In this document: positions 1-8,963 of the stretch, one piece after another | Layout of the letters: each line of letters starts with the position of its first letter | Numbering within the stretch: the stretch's first letter is position 1 | Assembly: GCA_025465535.1 (NCBI GenBank) | Contig: JAODMY010000021.1 | Span: 1 to 64,000, forward strand | Origin: Glaciihabitans sp. | Lineage (GTDB): Bacteria; Actinomycetota; Actinomycetes; Actinomycetales; Microbacteriaceae | Length of the DNA stretch: 64,000 bases | Direction: 5' to 3' | Translations under genes and position numbers: made by a program | Notes under the pieces: generated by a model | The model's input: the letters and a program-made list of their open reading frames with translations, nothing else | Told to the model about the DNA's origin: nothing | Databases searched by the model: none

Positions 1-490
1 CGCCGAGCGAACCGAACATCCGGGTCTCCTTCTTCGGAGACTGCACCACGACCTCGCCGCCCGGCCCGTACCGCCACGGCAGACCACCCTCGGCGACCAT
101 CGTGCCAACCCCACTCGGCGTGTAGAAAGCCGGAATACCGGAGCCCCCGGCCCGCATCCGTTCGGCCAACGTCCCCTGCGGCGTCAACTCGACCTCGAGC
201 TCGCCCGCCAGGTAGCGGCGCGCGAATTCGCGATTTTCTCCGACGTAGGACGCGATGATCCGGCGGATTCGTCCAGCTTCGAGCAGCTCGCCGAGACCCC
301 AGCCATCGACACCGCAGTTGTTCGACACGATCTCGAGGCTTGTCGTCCCGCGCGCGAGTAGCGCCCGAATGAGGACGACCGGGACTCCGACGAGACCGAA
401 GCCGCCCACCGCCATCGTTGAGCCGTCCACGATGTCGGCCACGGCATCCGCGGCACTTGCGAAGGTCTTATCCAAAGCGGTGTCCGTCAA
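1..490 (-). CDS. scoA: 3-oxoacid CoA-transferase subunit A (partial, runs off left edge)
   Basis: Alpha subunit of a succinyl-CoA:3-oxoacid CoA-transferase, which moves CoA between succinyl-CoA and an acetoacetate-type acid. About 163 N-terminal residues are present and the rest lies beyond base 1. Family landmarks are visible: the glycine-rich GFGLVGVP segment, SNNCGVDGWGLG, the ASYVGEN stretch and the ELTPQGTLAERMRAGG block. The start is uncertain: TTG at 490 leaves a 15-nt gap after the upstream SDR, while TTG at 475 has a slightly better-placed ACGGA. Same strand as the SDR and amidohydrolase upstream, so probably one operon. The beta subunit would be expected off the left edge. Confidence 0.85.
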   Translation of the reverse strand, partial: MTDTALDKTFASAADAVADIVDGSTMAVGGFGLVGVPVVLIRALLARGTTSLEIVSNNCGVDGWGLGELLEAGRIRRIIASYVGENREFARRYLAGELEVELTPQGTLAERMRAGGSGIPAFYTPSGVGTMVAEGGLPWRYGPGGEVVVQSPKKETRMFGSLG

Positions 491-505
491 ACCTCGAGCC
501 AGCGC

Positions 506-1222
506 TCACATCAAGGTCATTCCGCCGTCGACAACGAGATTCGAACCGTTGATGCCTGCGTTGTCCGTCAGCGCGAAGGTTGCGGCGACCACCTCATCGG
601 GTGTCGGCAGGCGGCGCCCCGGCGTCCTTGCAAGCATGGCTTCGAATGCCGCTCTCCGGACTGGATCCGCCTGGTCGAATGCGTCGGTCCCGCCGATGAC
701 GCCAGGGGTAATCGAGTTCACCCGTACCGGTGCGATCTGCGTGGCGAGCGAATTCATGAGTCCGATCACGCCGGCATTGGCCATCGAGATGGTCATGGAC
801 CCCGGGAACGGGCGCCACATCGAGATGCCGCTGAACATGACCACCGATCCGGTGGGAGAGAACTTGGGCAGTGCGTAGTGAACCGCCGCCGCATAGCCGA
901 CGTTCTTCATGAGGGAGGTCTGGGCAGCGTCGTCCGGGCGAAATTCCGCCACTGTGTTCTGATCGCGGTCCAGCGCGCAGAGGACCAGATGATCGATGGT
1001 GGGAAGGTCGCGGAATGCCTCCTCGATCGACGGCCAGTCGGTGAGATCGCAGGTGGCCGCTCGGCAGGACTCACCAACGGCTTCCGCGGCAGACCTTCCG
1101 GACTCGGCACTTCGGCCGGTTATCGTGACGCTCGCTCCGGCTGCGGCGACTGCTTGAGCCAGCCGGTGGCCGAGTCCTCGTGTGCCGCCGACAATTACGT
1201 AATGCTCACCGGGTCGGGGCAT
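506..1222 (-). CDS. SDR-family protein with degenerate catalytic motif
   Basis: Short-chain dehydrogenase/reductase fold, 238 aa. The nucleotide-binding loop reads VGGTRGLG near residue 11, the C-terminal part has VRVNSITPG, and the chain ends VVDGGMTLM as in classical SDRs. The usual YxxxK is not seen: the matching stretch reads SMTISMANAGVIG, without the catalytic tyrosine and lysine, so normal SDR redox chemistry is doubtful. Start chosen at an ATG preceded by AAAGGAG rather than the longer open frame. It lies between the CoA-transferase and the amidohydrolase on the same strand, so it probably serves the same unknown catabolic route. Confidence 0.8.
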   Translation of the reverse strand: MPRPGEHYVIVGGTRGLGHRLAQAVAAAGASVTITGRSAESGRSAAEAVGESCRAATCDLTDWPSIEEAFRDLPTIDHLVLCALDRDQNTVAEFRPDDAAQTSLMKNVGYAAAVHYALPKFSPTGSVVMFSGISMWRPFPGSMTISMANAGVIGLMNSLATQIAPVRVNSITPGVIGGTDAFDQADPVRRAAFEAMLARTPGRRLPTPDEVVAATFALTDNAGINGSNLVVDGGMTLM

Positions 1223-1275
1223 TGGATTCTCCTTTAAAACAAACTCAGATGGTAGGCGCGGGTTCGTGGCGAGGG

Positions 1276-2742
1276 CTAGCCGATGCGCCCTGCTTCGCTC
1301 TCGCTGAACTCGGTCCACTGGTAGGGGTTGACCGTGATCGGAACCTCGACCTTGGACGGATTGCGGGACGACTCCCAGTCCGCTGCACCGACGGCGGACT
1401 GCAGGTAGTCGACGGTCTCGGCAATTGCGACTCGCGCTTCGGCGACCAGGTCATCCATCAACAATTTTCCGTCGTACTTCAGAACCTTGCCGTTGATGAC
1501 GACCGTGTGGATGTCGCCCTTCCCTGACTGGAAGACGACGTGGCCTTCGGGATTCAGGATCGGGAACATCGTGGGGGAGCCGTCGTTCTTGATGAGAACG
1601 AGGTCGGCCTTGCGGCCCACGGTAATCCTGCCAAGGCTTTCGTCCTTGTGAATCGCCCGCGCTCCGCCCGCTGTGGCGTACCGGATGACGTCGTCTGCGC
1701 GCAGGACGTTGCTGGTGACGGTCTCCTTGTTCTCGTGCGCGATGAGATGCTCGCGGGCCCGATCGGCGTTCAGGGTCGAGCGCATCGCCGAAAACATGTC
1801 CGCGCTCCACCAGACGCTGGTGTCCATCGAGAGGGAGATCGGGATTCCATATTCGCGAAGACGGAAGCTCGGCGGATAGCCCTGCCCCGCGTTCTGCTCG
1901 CTCTCTGTGGCCAGGGACGCCGAGGCACCCGATGCCGCGATGCGATGGTAGGAGTCTGGAGAGAGGCTTCCGACGTGCACGTGAGTCACCTGGTCGGTCA
2001 GGAATCCGTGCTCCGCCATGAGCAGGATGCCGGCGTCGCCGGTTGCTCCCCACGCACCGCTGTGAGTCGAGATGGGAACATCAAGTTCCCTCGCAACCTC
2101 GAACGCGGCGCGCTCCGGGAACTCTGGATCTCCCGGGACGTCGAACGACATTCCGAAGGAGAGCATGTCGGTGGTGTGACCGAGGCGGCGGTTGACGAAG
2201 GCCTTGAATGCGGGATCGGTTGACCAGTCCTGCGGGGCACCGGCAAGGTTGCCGTAAGAAAAGACAAAACGAGCGGGGACTCGCTCGAGGGCATCGAGGG
2301 CGGCCTCGGCGTGGTCTGTCGTCTGGAGTCCGTGTGACCAGTCGAGAGTGGTCGTCACACCGCTGTCAACTGCCTCGATCGCGGCAAGAAGATTGCCGGC
2401 ATAGACATCCTGCGGGCGGAATTTCGATCCGTGGTTCACGTAGTAGAAGTAGAAGTAGTCAGTCAGAGTCCAGTCGGCGCCGAATCCGCGCATGGCGGTC
2501 TGGTACATGTGGCGATGCGTGTCGATCAAGCCCGGAATGAGGATTCCGCCGGAGGCATCTATCTCCAGGGTGCCGCCGGGGACGGTGAGCCGTGGACCGA
2601 CGGCGGCAATGAGCTGGTCGACGACGAGCACATCCGCTCCGGCCAGAGTGCCAATGGTTGGATCAACGCTGATCACTGTTGCGTTGCGAAAGACGAGGGG
2701 GCGGCCTTCGAAATCGGAGGTTGACTGAGCCTGCTGCGCCAT
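1276..2742 (-). CDS. Amidohydrolase of the cytosine deaminase/chlorohydrolase-like group
   Basis: Metal-dependent cytoplasmic hydrolase, 488 aa. It opens with the small beta-sandwich of the superfamily, followed by the metal-binding DTHRHMYQ near residue 80. Further candidate ligands are in STHSG, VHVG and SMDTS, and the C-terminal end has the GRKADLVLI strand that returns to the sandwich. The substrate is not evident; relatives deaminate or dechlorinate heterocycles or open cyclic amides. AAGGAG lies just upstream of the ATG. First gene of the leftward set amidohydrolase-SDR-CoA transferase, and divergent from an exporter, which suggests handling of a xenobiotic or N-heterocycle. Confidence 0.85.
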   Translation of the reverse strand: MAQQAQSTSDFEGRPLVFRNATVISVDPTIGTLAGADVLVVDQLIAAVGPRLTVPGGTLEIDASGGILIPGLIDTHRHMYQTAMRGFGADWTLTDYFYFYYVNHGSKFRPQDVYAGNLLAAIEAVDSGVTTTLDWSHGLQTTDHAEAALDALERVPARFVFSYGNLAGAPQDWSTDPAFKAFVNRRLGHTTDMLSFGMSFDVPGDPEFPERAAFEVARELDVPISTHSGAWGATGDAGILLMAEHGFLTDQVTHVHVGSLSPDSYHRIAASGASASLATESEQNAGQGYPPSFRLREYGIPISLSMDTSVWWSADMFSAMRSTLNADRAREHLIAHENKETVTSNVLRADDVIRYATAGGARAIHKDESLGRITVGRKADLVLIKNDGSPTMFPILNPEGHVVFQSGKGDIHTVVINGKVLKYDGKLLMDDLVAEARVAIAETVDYLQSAVGAADWESSRNPSKVEVPITVNPYQWTEFSESEAGRIG

Positions 2743-2914
2743 ACGATCGCTCCTTTGCGACGTTCACGGAAACTTGTCTTGCTTGACGGTAGTGCACGTC
2801 ATTCGAGATTTCAATATAAATTCGAAATTAAGAAAGGTTGTCGCGATTTGCCGTTCGAAACGAATTCATTTTGGCGGAGGTGCGCGTCCGCACTTCCCGA
2901 CTCATACTTTTGAT

Positions 2915-4378
2915 ATGGCGACAGAGGGTGAAATTAGCGGCGAACACCAATCGGATCCTGCCGAAGGCGGAGCCCTCAGCCGATGGGTGCTTCCTCTAAT
3001 TTGCTCTGCGCAGTTGCTGCTACAACTCGACTTCAGCATCGTGAACGTCGCACTTCCCACGATGCAGGCTGAGCTTGGCTTCACCGCTGCGGGGCTCCAG
3101 TGGGTCGTCACCGGCTATGCACTCGCCTTCGGCTCTCTGCTGCTACTCGGCGGCCGTATCGGTGACATCCTCGGGCACCGTCGGGCGATCATAATTGGCC
3201 TCGCTCTGTTTGCACTATCTTCGCTGTCGGGTGGCCTGGCAGTCAGCCCGGTCATGCTCGTGGTATCCCGAATCGTCCAGGGCGGGAGCGCTGCCCTTGT
3301 CGCACCGTCGGCTTTGGCGATCCTTGTCGGCTCCTACCTCTCGGATAGAAATCGAGCGCGCGCCCTCGGTATCTTCCAGGCCGCGACAGCAGGCGGGGCA
3401 ACCGCTGGCATCGTGCTCGGAGGCGTCCTCGTGCAGTTCATTGGCTGGCGCGCAGTGCTGCTCGTCAACCCTCCCGTCATCGTCATCCTGATTGGGCTGA
3501 TGCTGTGGCGGCTGCCAGCTGTCGCCCCTCGTGCGGGAAACCGGAAACTAGACATTGCCGGCGCCGTACTCGTCACGGGCAGTGTGGCCGCACTGGTCTA
3601 CGGAATGAGTTCGGGGCAGGAGAACGGGTTCGGCTCGCCCATCACCATCGCGGCCCTCGCTCTCACGGTCGTCCTCGCGGTGGCCTTTGTGTTTACCGAA
3701 ATGCGCGTCAAGGCGCCAATGCTGCCTCTCGCGATGTTCCAGGACCGCGCACGTCGCGGTTCGCTGGTCGTCATTGCCCTGGCGGGCATGGTGATCGTGA
3801 GCTACGTGTACTTCACCTCCCTTTATCTGCAAACTGTGTTGAAGTTCGATGCGCTCATCACGGGAATCGCGATGATCCCGGCTACCGCAACTGTCATGAC
3901 AGTGTCGATCCTCGTTAGCCGGCGCCTGTTGCCCCGGCTTGGAGTACGCGGGATGCTCGCGCTCGGGCTTCCGATCATGGCCGTCGGCCAGTTATGGCTC
4001 GCGCAAGTGACCGCCCACGAAAACTACGTGGCCGGCGTGCTGCCCGGTCTCGTACTCACGGCAGCCGGCATGGGAATCGCCATTCCCGCAGCAGCATTTG
4101 GCGCCAACTCGGGAGTGGCGCCTGCACTTCGAGGGGTAGCCGGTGGCCTCTTCGTCATGGCCCAGCAGGTGGGCGCAGCCGTAGGTCTTGCCACGCTGGC
4201 GACAATTGCCGCCGCGAGGACGGCCTCGTCGGGGGCGTCGCTTCTTGATGGATACCGGCTGGCCTATTTGCTACAGGCGGGAATCGCGGTGCTTGCTGCT
4301 CTTTTGGCTCTCGTCATCATCAGGAAGCGGACGCTCGCAAGCACTGCATCCGCCACCATCCCCGTAGTCAATGAATAG
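2915..4378 (+). CDS. MFS multidrug transporter, DHA2 (EmrB/QacA) type
   Basis: Inner-membrane proton-driven exporter, 487 aa, about 14 hydrophobic segments. The TM1 region carries LDFSIVNVALPTM (the motif D1 signature of this group), then LQWVVTGYALAFGSLLLLGG and the motif A-like GRIGDILGHRR. Motif C-type GG repeats follow (ATAGGATAGIVLGG). The open frame extends further upstream, but the extra N-terminus is arginine-rich and non-hydrophobic, so the ATG at 2915 was preferred; no strong Shine-Dalgarno is visible there. It is divergent from the amidohydrolase and ends just before a bidirectional terminator. Substrate unknown. Confidence 0.85.
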   Translation: MATEGEISGEHQSDPAEGGALSRWVLPLICSAQLLLQLDFSIVNVALPTMQAELGFTAAGLQWVVTGYALAFGSLLLLGGRIGDILGHRRAIIIGLALFALSSLSGGLAVSPVMLVVSRIVQGGSAALVAPSALAILVGSYLSDRNRARALGIFQAATAGGATAGIVLGGVLVQFIGWRAVLLVNPPVIVILIGLMLWRLPAVAPRAGNRKLDIAGAVLVTGSVAALVYGMSSGQENGFGSPITIAALALTVVLAVAFVFTEMRVKAPMLPLAMFQDRARRGSLVVIALAGMVIVSYVYFTSLYLQTVLKFDALITGIAMIPATATVMTVSILVSRRLLPRLGVRGMLALGLPIMAVGQLWLAQVTAHENYVAGVLPGLVLTAAGMGIAIPAAAFGANSGVAPALRGVAGGLFVMAQQVGAAVGLATLATIAAARTASSGASLLDGYRLAYLLQAGIAVLAALLALVIIRKRTLASTASATIPVVNE

Positions 4379-4396
4379 GGCGAAGCGCGAGACGAG

Positions 4397-4432
4397 ATCG
4401 GCGTGCCTGGGAACCCCCCCAGGCACGCCGAT
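4397..4432. terminator. Bidirectional terminator hairpin
   Basis: Perfect 15-bp inverted repeat (ATCGGCGTGCCTGGG against its complement) with a 6-nt AACCCC loop. It lies 18 nt after the MFS stop and 10 nt after the FMN reductase stop on the other strand, so it can serve both converging transcripts. No T-tract, as is common in high-GC actinobacteria. Confidence 0.85.
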
Positions 4433-4442
4433 TCAGTGTCCT

Positions 4443-5027
4443 TCAGGGCTGCGCCAGCACCTTTGGTTCCGCTTCAACCGTGTATTGGCGCAGGAGGGGA
4501 AGGAGGTCGGCGACAGCAGTCTGGGTTCGGGCGTAGACCTCGGGGTTGAGGATGAGGGTTCCGTCGAAGTCACCAGCGGTCGCATAGATTCCGACCGGAG
4601 CCACGTGCGCCTGGAGAAACCCAAAGAGGGGTCGGAGGGCGTGTTCGATGACGAGGGCGTGCCGTTCACTTCCACCGGTTGCGACGAGGAACACCGGCTT
4701 ATTGGCGAGAGCGTATGTGTCGAGCAAGTCAAAGAAGTGCTTGAAGAGACCCGAGTACGACCCCTTGAAGACCGGCGATCCGGCGACGATCAGGTCCGCG
4801 TTCTCGACGGCGCGAAAGGCGGCCTGTGCCGTTTCGGTGGCGTCTTCCGGCGTGAGCGCGAGGGCGTAATCGTGGCGGAGGTCCGACAGGTTGAGGACGG
4901 TCGTGACGATGGGGAAGTGGTCGGCGAGAGTCTCGGTGACGAGGTCGATAATGGCACCGGTCTTGGAGGGACTTGAGTAACTGCCATTGATCGTCACGAC
5001 GCGTAAGGGCGTCTGCGTCTGGGTCAT
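4443..5027 (-). CDS. LLM-partnered NADPH-dependent FMN reductase (CE1759-like)
   Basis: Flavodoxin-like reductase, 194 aa, that supplies reduced FMN to a monooxygenase. The FMN phosphate loop is near residue 15 (NGSYSSPSKTG), followed by AGSPVFKGSYSGLFKHFFDLL and the VATGGSERH segment. Length and motifs match the SsuE/MsuE group, in particular the CE1759 set that pairs with CE1758-type luciferase-like proteins. Its ATG overlaps the stop of the upstream monooxygenase by 4 nt (ATGA), so the two are translationally coupled and probably form a two-component flavin monooxygenase. Confidence 0.88.
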   Translation of the reverse strand: MTQTQTPLRVVTINGSYSSPSKTGAIIDLVTETLADHFPIVTTVLNLSDLRHDYALALTPEDATETAQAAFRAVENADLIVAGSPVFKGSYSGLFKHFFDLLDTYALANKPVFLVATGGSERHALVIEHALRPLFGFLQAHVAPVGIYATAGDFDGTLILNPEVYARTQTAVADLLPLLRQYTVEAEPKVLAQP

Positions 5028-6079
5028 GCTGCTGCCCTACCGTCGAGTTCGCGGCGGATGGCGGGAAGGATCTCTGTTCCCATCAATTCGATGGCCTCGA
5101 GGGTCTCCTTCTGGGGGACATTGCCGTAGGCGAGCTGGACGAGGATCCGCTGGTGCTTGTAGGCCTCGTGCTGGCGAAGCACCTTGTCGATGATCTCCTG
5201 CGGACTGCCGACGAACAGGGCGCCAGCGGCGCTCGCGGAGGCGTCATAGGCGCGACGCGGCATCTGGAACCCCTGCCCGCGCTGGTGGAAGTTTTCCATC
5301 ATTCCAGCGGCGAAATATGGATATGAGATGTCGCGAGCGAGTTGACTGGTGCGGGCGACGAATCCGGGGGAGTTCACGCTGACGGCCAGCGAATCCGGGT
5401 TGATATTGTGCGCGGCGCCCGCTTCACGATAGCTCTCGATCAGGGGGGCGAAGCCATCGATTGGGCCGCCAAGAATGCCGAGGGCCATGGGCAGACCCAG
5501 GCGTGCGGCACGAATCGCTGAGGCGGGGGTGCCGCCGACACCGACCCAGATCGGGAGAGGGCCGTTGAATGGGCGCGGCGCGATTTCGGCGTTCCGCAGG
5601 GGAGTGCGGAGGCTACCGGACCAGGTGATCGGATCCTGTTCCTGGATCTGCATCAGGAGCTCGAGTTTTTCGTTGAACAAGTCGCCGTACTCTGCAAGGT
5701 CATACCCGAAGAGCGGAAAGGATTCGGTGTAGGAACCGCGACCCGCAATGATTTCGGCGCGGCCCTCAGAGATCAGGTCAAGGGTATTGAACTGCTCGGC
5801 GATGCGCACAGGGTCATCAGAGCTGATGACCGTCGCCGAGCTCGAGAGCTTGATCTGGGAGGTCCGAGCGGCCATCGCCGCCAAAACCACCGCCGGCGCG
5901 GAGACGACGAAGTCGTGGCGGTGGTGCTCTCCGACGGCGAAGACGCTGAGTCCGGCCTGGTCGGCAACCTCGGCCTGCTCGATGAGTTCTTTGATGCGAT
6001 GGGCGGGCGAGCCCGACTTGCCGGTATGGGGGTTAGCGGTCAGTTCACCGAAGTGATAAATACCGAGTTCGAAACTCAT
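5024..6079 (-). CDS. LLM-class FMN-dependent monooxygenase (CE1758-like)
   Basis: Bacterial-luciferase-like (beta/alpha)8 enzyme, 351 aa. Typical features are GLSVFAVGEHHRHDF near residue 45, SSSATVISSDDPVRIAEQFNTLDLIS and AEIIAGRGSYTESFPLFG. It is expected to use reduced FMN delivered by the overlapping reductase to oxygenate an organic substrate that cannot be read from sequence. The start has AAAAGAG upstream. The gene lies 52 nt downstream of a MarR regulator on the same strand, so regulator, monooxygenase and reductase probably form one operon under the MarR operator. Confidence 0.88.
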   Translation of the reverse strand: MSFELGIYHFGELTANPHTGKSGSPAHRIKELIEQAEVADQAGLSVFAVGEHHRHDFVVSAPAVVLAAMAARTSQIKLSSSATVISSDDPVRIAEQFNTLDLISEGRAEIIAGRGSYTESFPLFGYDLAEYGDLFNEKLELLMQIQEQDPITWSGSLRTPLRNAEIAPRPFNGPLPIWVGVGGTPASAIRAARLGLPMALGILGGPIDGFAPLIESYREAGAAHNINPDSLAVSVNSPGFVARTSQLARDISYPYFAAGMMENFHQRGQGFQMPRRAYDASASAAGALFVGSPQEIIDKVLRQHEAYKHQRILVQLAYGNVPQKETLEAIELMGTEILPAIRRELDGRAAA

Positions 6080-6131
6080 GAAGTGCTCTTTTCTCTGGAT
6101 TGGCGGAACAGGGATTGAAAAATTCGGGGGG

Positions 6132-6635
6132 TCAGGTGGTGGCGGCGTTGAGGCGGGCGAAGGCGGCGGCCAGGACGGGGATCTCCGCGGGCTCGAGGTG
6201 CCGGGTGAACATCCGCTGCACCCCTTCGAGGTGGACGGCGGCCGCAGACTTCAGCATTCCGGCGCCCGCCGCGGTCAGGGTCGCGCTCACTCCGCGGCGA
6301 TCATCCGAGGAACGACCGCGTTCAACCCAGCCAGCCGCTTCCATCCGATCGATCAGGCGGGTCAAACCGCTGGTCGTGAACAACACGGCCTGGGAAAGCT
6401 CACTCATTCGCAACCGGTGTTCGGGTGCCTCGTGCAGATGAAGGAGAACGTCGTACTGCGCGAGGCTCAATCCGGTCCGGGATGAGAGATCCTCTTCCAG
6501 CGCGACGAGTGTCCGACGGTGCGAGGTCAGCATGTCTCGCCACAGCGCCGCGACCGCCGGATCCAACACCGGTACCGCTTTGCCGCTGCCGTTCGTTGCC
6601 TCACCAGTCGCGGGACGACTGCTGGATGTGACCAT
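6132..6635 (-). CDS. MarR-family transcriptional regulator
   Basis: Winged-helix repressor, 167 aa, with a disordered N-terminal extension. The HTH is RMSELSQAVLFTTSGLTRLIDRM and the wing contains RSSDDRRGVSATLTAAG, where the DxR pattern is typical of MarR. GAGGAGG lies 5-6 nt before the ATG. It is the first gene of the leftward unit with the LLM monooxygenase and FMN reductase, and a palindrome directly upstream is a good candidate for its own operator. The ligand may be a substrate of the flavin monooxygenase. Confidence 0.9.
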   Translation of the reverse strand: MVTSSSRPATGEATNGSGKAVPVLDPAVAALWRDMLTSHRRTLVALEEDLSSRTGLSLAQYDVLLHLHEAPEHRLRMSELSQAVLFTTSGLTRLIDRMEAAGWVERGRSSDDRRGVSATLTAAGAGMLKSAAAVHLEGVQRMFTRHLEPAEIPVLAAAFARLNAATT

Positions 6636-6650
6636 GTCACCCTCCTCGTA

Positions 6651-6685
6651 ATAGTTGTTTCTGCAATATCTGTTGCAACAACTAT
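6651..6685. promoter_or_regulatory. Candidate MarR operator
   Basis: Inverted repeat ATAGTTGTT ... AACAACTAT (9-bp arms, 17-bp spacer) 16 nt upstream of the marR-type start codon, in an AT-rich pocket of otherwise GC-rich DNA. Position, symmetry and composition fit autoregulation by the adjacent MarR protein; binding is inferred. Confidence 0.65.
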
Positions 6686-6704
6686 ATCAGGATGTTATTC
6701 CCGG

Positions 6705-7937
6705 TCACCGACCGCGGATTATCGCGATGCCGCCGGCGATCACCACTGCCGTCATGAACACCGCGAACCAAAGAAGCGTGATCGCCAGGGGAACAAACAG
6801 TGTGGCAACCCCGACGCCGAGGACTGGGACCACGAGACCGATGTAGCTGAACAGGAACAATCCGGCGAGTGCTTCACCTCGGAATTGGGGCTCGGCGAGT
6901 CCGGAACCCACCAGGAGTCCGCTCTTGAAGAGCAAACCGGCACCGCCGCCGGCCAGAATGCCTCCGATGATGAAGAGGGCCAGCGACGACGACCACACCC
7001 CAATGGTCAGGCTTGCCAGCCCGAGCCCCATCATGATGATGCCGATCGTTACCTGTGTCCCCAGCTTGGCTGACCGAACGAGGAGTTGTGTTCCGACCGC
7101 CGACGCAAATGTGAGGAAGACGACGAGGCCTCCGATGGCCTTTGAGGTGACCCCGAGATCGCCAGCGACGAAGGCCGGAGCGAGCGAGGTGGCGAGCCCG
7201 AACAGCGAGAATCCACCAAAAGCGATGGCGGCTGCGGCGAAATACCTTCCGCGGGCCGCACGAGGAACCCGGATGCGCTGGGGGCGGTACGGGGCGCGTC
7301 CCGTCGAGGAGGTTACCGTCTCAGGGACGAACGCGATGCCGATTGCCGCAAGAGCCAGCAGCACGATGAACACCACGAAGGGGGTCACAAGGGGCTGGCT
7401 AACATACTGCGCCAGGATGCCGGAAACCACTGCTCCAACAGCGAATCCACCAAGATTTGCTGCCGTCGACACGATGTCTGAACGCGTGCGCCCGTGCTCT
7501 GGACGCGCGTGACTGTGCAATTCGAATATGAACGCGGTCGCGGTTGCGGTGATCATCCCAATCCCGAGCCCCGCGATGACCCTGTCGACGATCAGACCGG
7601 GAAGAGTGTTCCAGACGATGAAGAGAACAGCGGCGAGGACCTCGAGGACGATCGCCGGCAGGAGGATGACGCGCCGACCTACGCGGTCGCTGAGATGCCC
7701 CGCCAGGAAGAGGCTCGCGAGTACTCCCACCGCATATGCTGCGAACGCGACAGTGATGGCGAATGTCGAAAAACTATCGCGCGCCTGATACAGGGTCCAG
7801 AGGGGGGTTGGGACAACCGAGAACGCCATCGCGATGAGGAATGCACCGGCGACGACCCAGAATCCTGAACCGTGCGTAAAGCGGCGTCGTGGTGGGAGTG
7901 CGGCCGGCGTGGCCGCGGAATGCAGGGTGTGTGTCAT
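6705..7937 (-). CDS. MFS transporter (DHA1-like, about 12 TM)
   Basis: Membrane transporter of 410 aa with the motif A loop GHLSDRVGRR near residue 75 and a central loop rich in Arg/Pro (about residues 190-215). The ATG at 7937 was chosen because it gives a short polar N-terminus before TM1; the open frame has an earlier ATG. It is divergent from a LysR regulator with an operator-like box in the 81-nt gap, which makes LysR control likely. The TM2-3 region and the absence of a substrate-specific motif leave efflux of small hydrophobic compounds as the default guess. Confidence 0.82.
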   Translation of the reverse strand: MTHTLHSAATPAALPPRRRFTHGSGFWVVAGAFLIAMAFSVVPTPLWTLYQARDSFSTFAITVAFAAYAVGVLASLFLAGHLSDRVGRRVILLPAIVLEVLAAVLFIVWNTLPGLIVDRVIAGLGIGMITATATAFIFELHSHARPEHGRTRSDIVSTAANLGGFAVGAVVSGILAQYVSQPLVTPFVVFIVLLALAAIGIAFVPETVTSSTGRAPYRPQRIRVPRAARGRYFAAAAIAFGGFSLFGLATSLAPAFVAGDLGVTSKAIGGLVVFLTFASAVGTQLLVRSAKLGTQVTIGIIMMGLGLASLTIGVWSSSLALFIIGGILAGGGAGLLFKSGLLVGSGLAEPQFRGEALAGLFLFSYIGLVVPVLGVGVATLFVPLAITLLWFAVFMTAVVIAGGIAIIRGR

Positions 7938-7994
7938 GACTCCAGTGTGCGAACAGTCAAGGATCGTGTCCAACGGTTTGTTCTGATGAAACCA

Positions 7995-8009
7995 ATCGCT
8001 ATATGCGAT
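7995..8009. promoter_or_regulatory. LysR-type box (T-N11-A)
   Basis: Perfect inverted repeat ATCGC-TATAT-GCGAT between the divergent MFS and lysR starts, matching the T-N11-A rule for LysR-family sites. It lies 9 nt before the chosen lysR ATG and 58 nt before the MFS start, consistent with autoregulation and control of the transporter. Confidence 0.65.
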
Positions 8010-8018
8010 GATTCAAGG

Positions 8019-8909
8019 ATGGAAGTTCGACACCTGGCTGTGTTTCTCGCTGTTGCCGAAGAGCGCAACTTCACGCGCGCATCGATTCGCTTGCACACGA
8101 CTCAATCCGCCGTCTCTGCAACGGTCCAGTCCCTTGAGGCCGAGCTTGGCGCAGAGCTCTTTGATCGATCGGCCAGGCAGATCCAAGTGACCGTGGCAGG
8201 GCTTGCACTTATTCCGAAAGCCCGGGCTGTTCTCGATGCGGTCGTCGAGGCTCGAGACTGCGTGGATGCTGTCACCGGAGGTGTCACAGGCACGGTATCG
8301 GTCGGGTTCATGACTTCTGTCACACTCGTTGACATTCCGCGCCTGTTGGGCGAGTTTGCGGAGGCAAACCCAGAGGTGCGCGTGGTGCTCCGTTCGTCGG
8401 AGCGCGGCTCGAGCGGGCTTGTCGACATGCTCTCCTCGGGTGAAGTCGATATTGCCTTCATCGCCAACCTGGCACAGCCGCCGGCCGATGTTCGTCTGAT
8501 GGAGCTCGACTCGACGCCTTTGCTACTGACGGTCACGAGCGCACACCGGCTTGCCTCACGAAGTTCGATTGGGCTTCGGGAGTTGGCCGGGGAGAGGTTC
8601 ATCGATTTCCCCCTCGGTTATGGGAATCGCTCGATCATCGACCGAGCGTTCGCCGACGCAGGCCTTGACCGAGACGTCCGATTTGAAACCGCGGACATCG
8701 CCCATGCTGCTGCCCTGGTAAAAAACGGGCTCGGCGTGGCCTTCCTGCCAGCATTCCTGGTTGCGTCAGAGCCGAGCCTTCGCACGCTGACGGCGCAAGG
8801 GGAGGACCTGAGACTGACGGTGTCGGTCGCGATCTCCCATTCGCGTCGCCCGTCTCGCGCTGCCCAGTTGTTGTGGGATCTTGCACAGAACGCTCGCACG
8901 CCGAGATAA
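8019..8909 (+). CDS. LysR-family transcriptional regulator
   Basis: DNA-binding regulator, 296 aa. The N-terminal HTH reads EERNFTRASIRLHTTQSAVSA in the usual first 40 residues, followed by the coiled linker helix LEAELGAELFDRSARQIQVT. The effector domain starts near residue 90 (GTVSVGFMTSVT) and contains SGEVDIAFI. The ATG at 8019 gives the standard LysR N-terminus (MEVRHLAVFLAVAEE); an ATG at 7986 is possible. Divergent from an MFS transporter, its probable target. Confidence 0.9.
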   Translation: MEVRHLAVFLAVAEERNFTRASIRLHTTQSAVSATVQSLEAELGAELFDRSARQIQVTVAGLALIPKARAVLDAVVEARDCVDAVTGGVTGTVSVGFMTSVTLVDIPRLLGEFAEANPEVRVVLRSSERGSSGLVDMLSSGEVDIAFIANLAQPPADVRLMELDSTPLLLTVTSAHRLASRSSIGLRELAGERFIDFPLGYGNRSIIDRAFADAGLDRDVRFETADIAHAAALVKNGLGVAFLPAFLVASEPSLRTLTAQGEDLRLTVSVAISHSRRPSRAAQLLWDLAQNARTPR

Positions 8910-8963
8910 CGGATTCCCAATGCGCAGAGTGCATTTGCCGAAGATGACCGCGGGTTTGCGCCC

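Noticed and set aside
2783-2820. TTGACG followed by TATAAA before the DHA2 exporter
   Set aside because: Spacing of 26 bp is too long for a normal sigma-70 type promoter.
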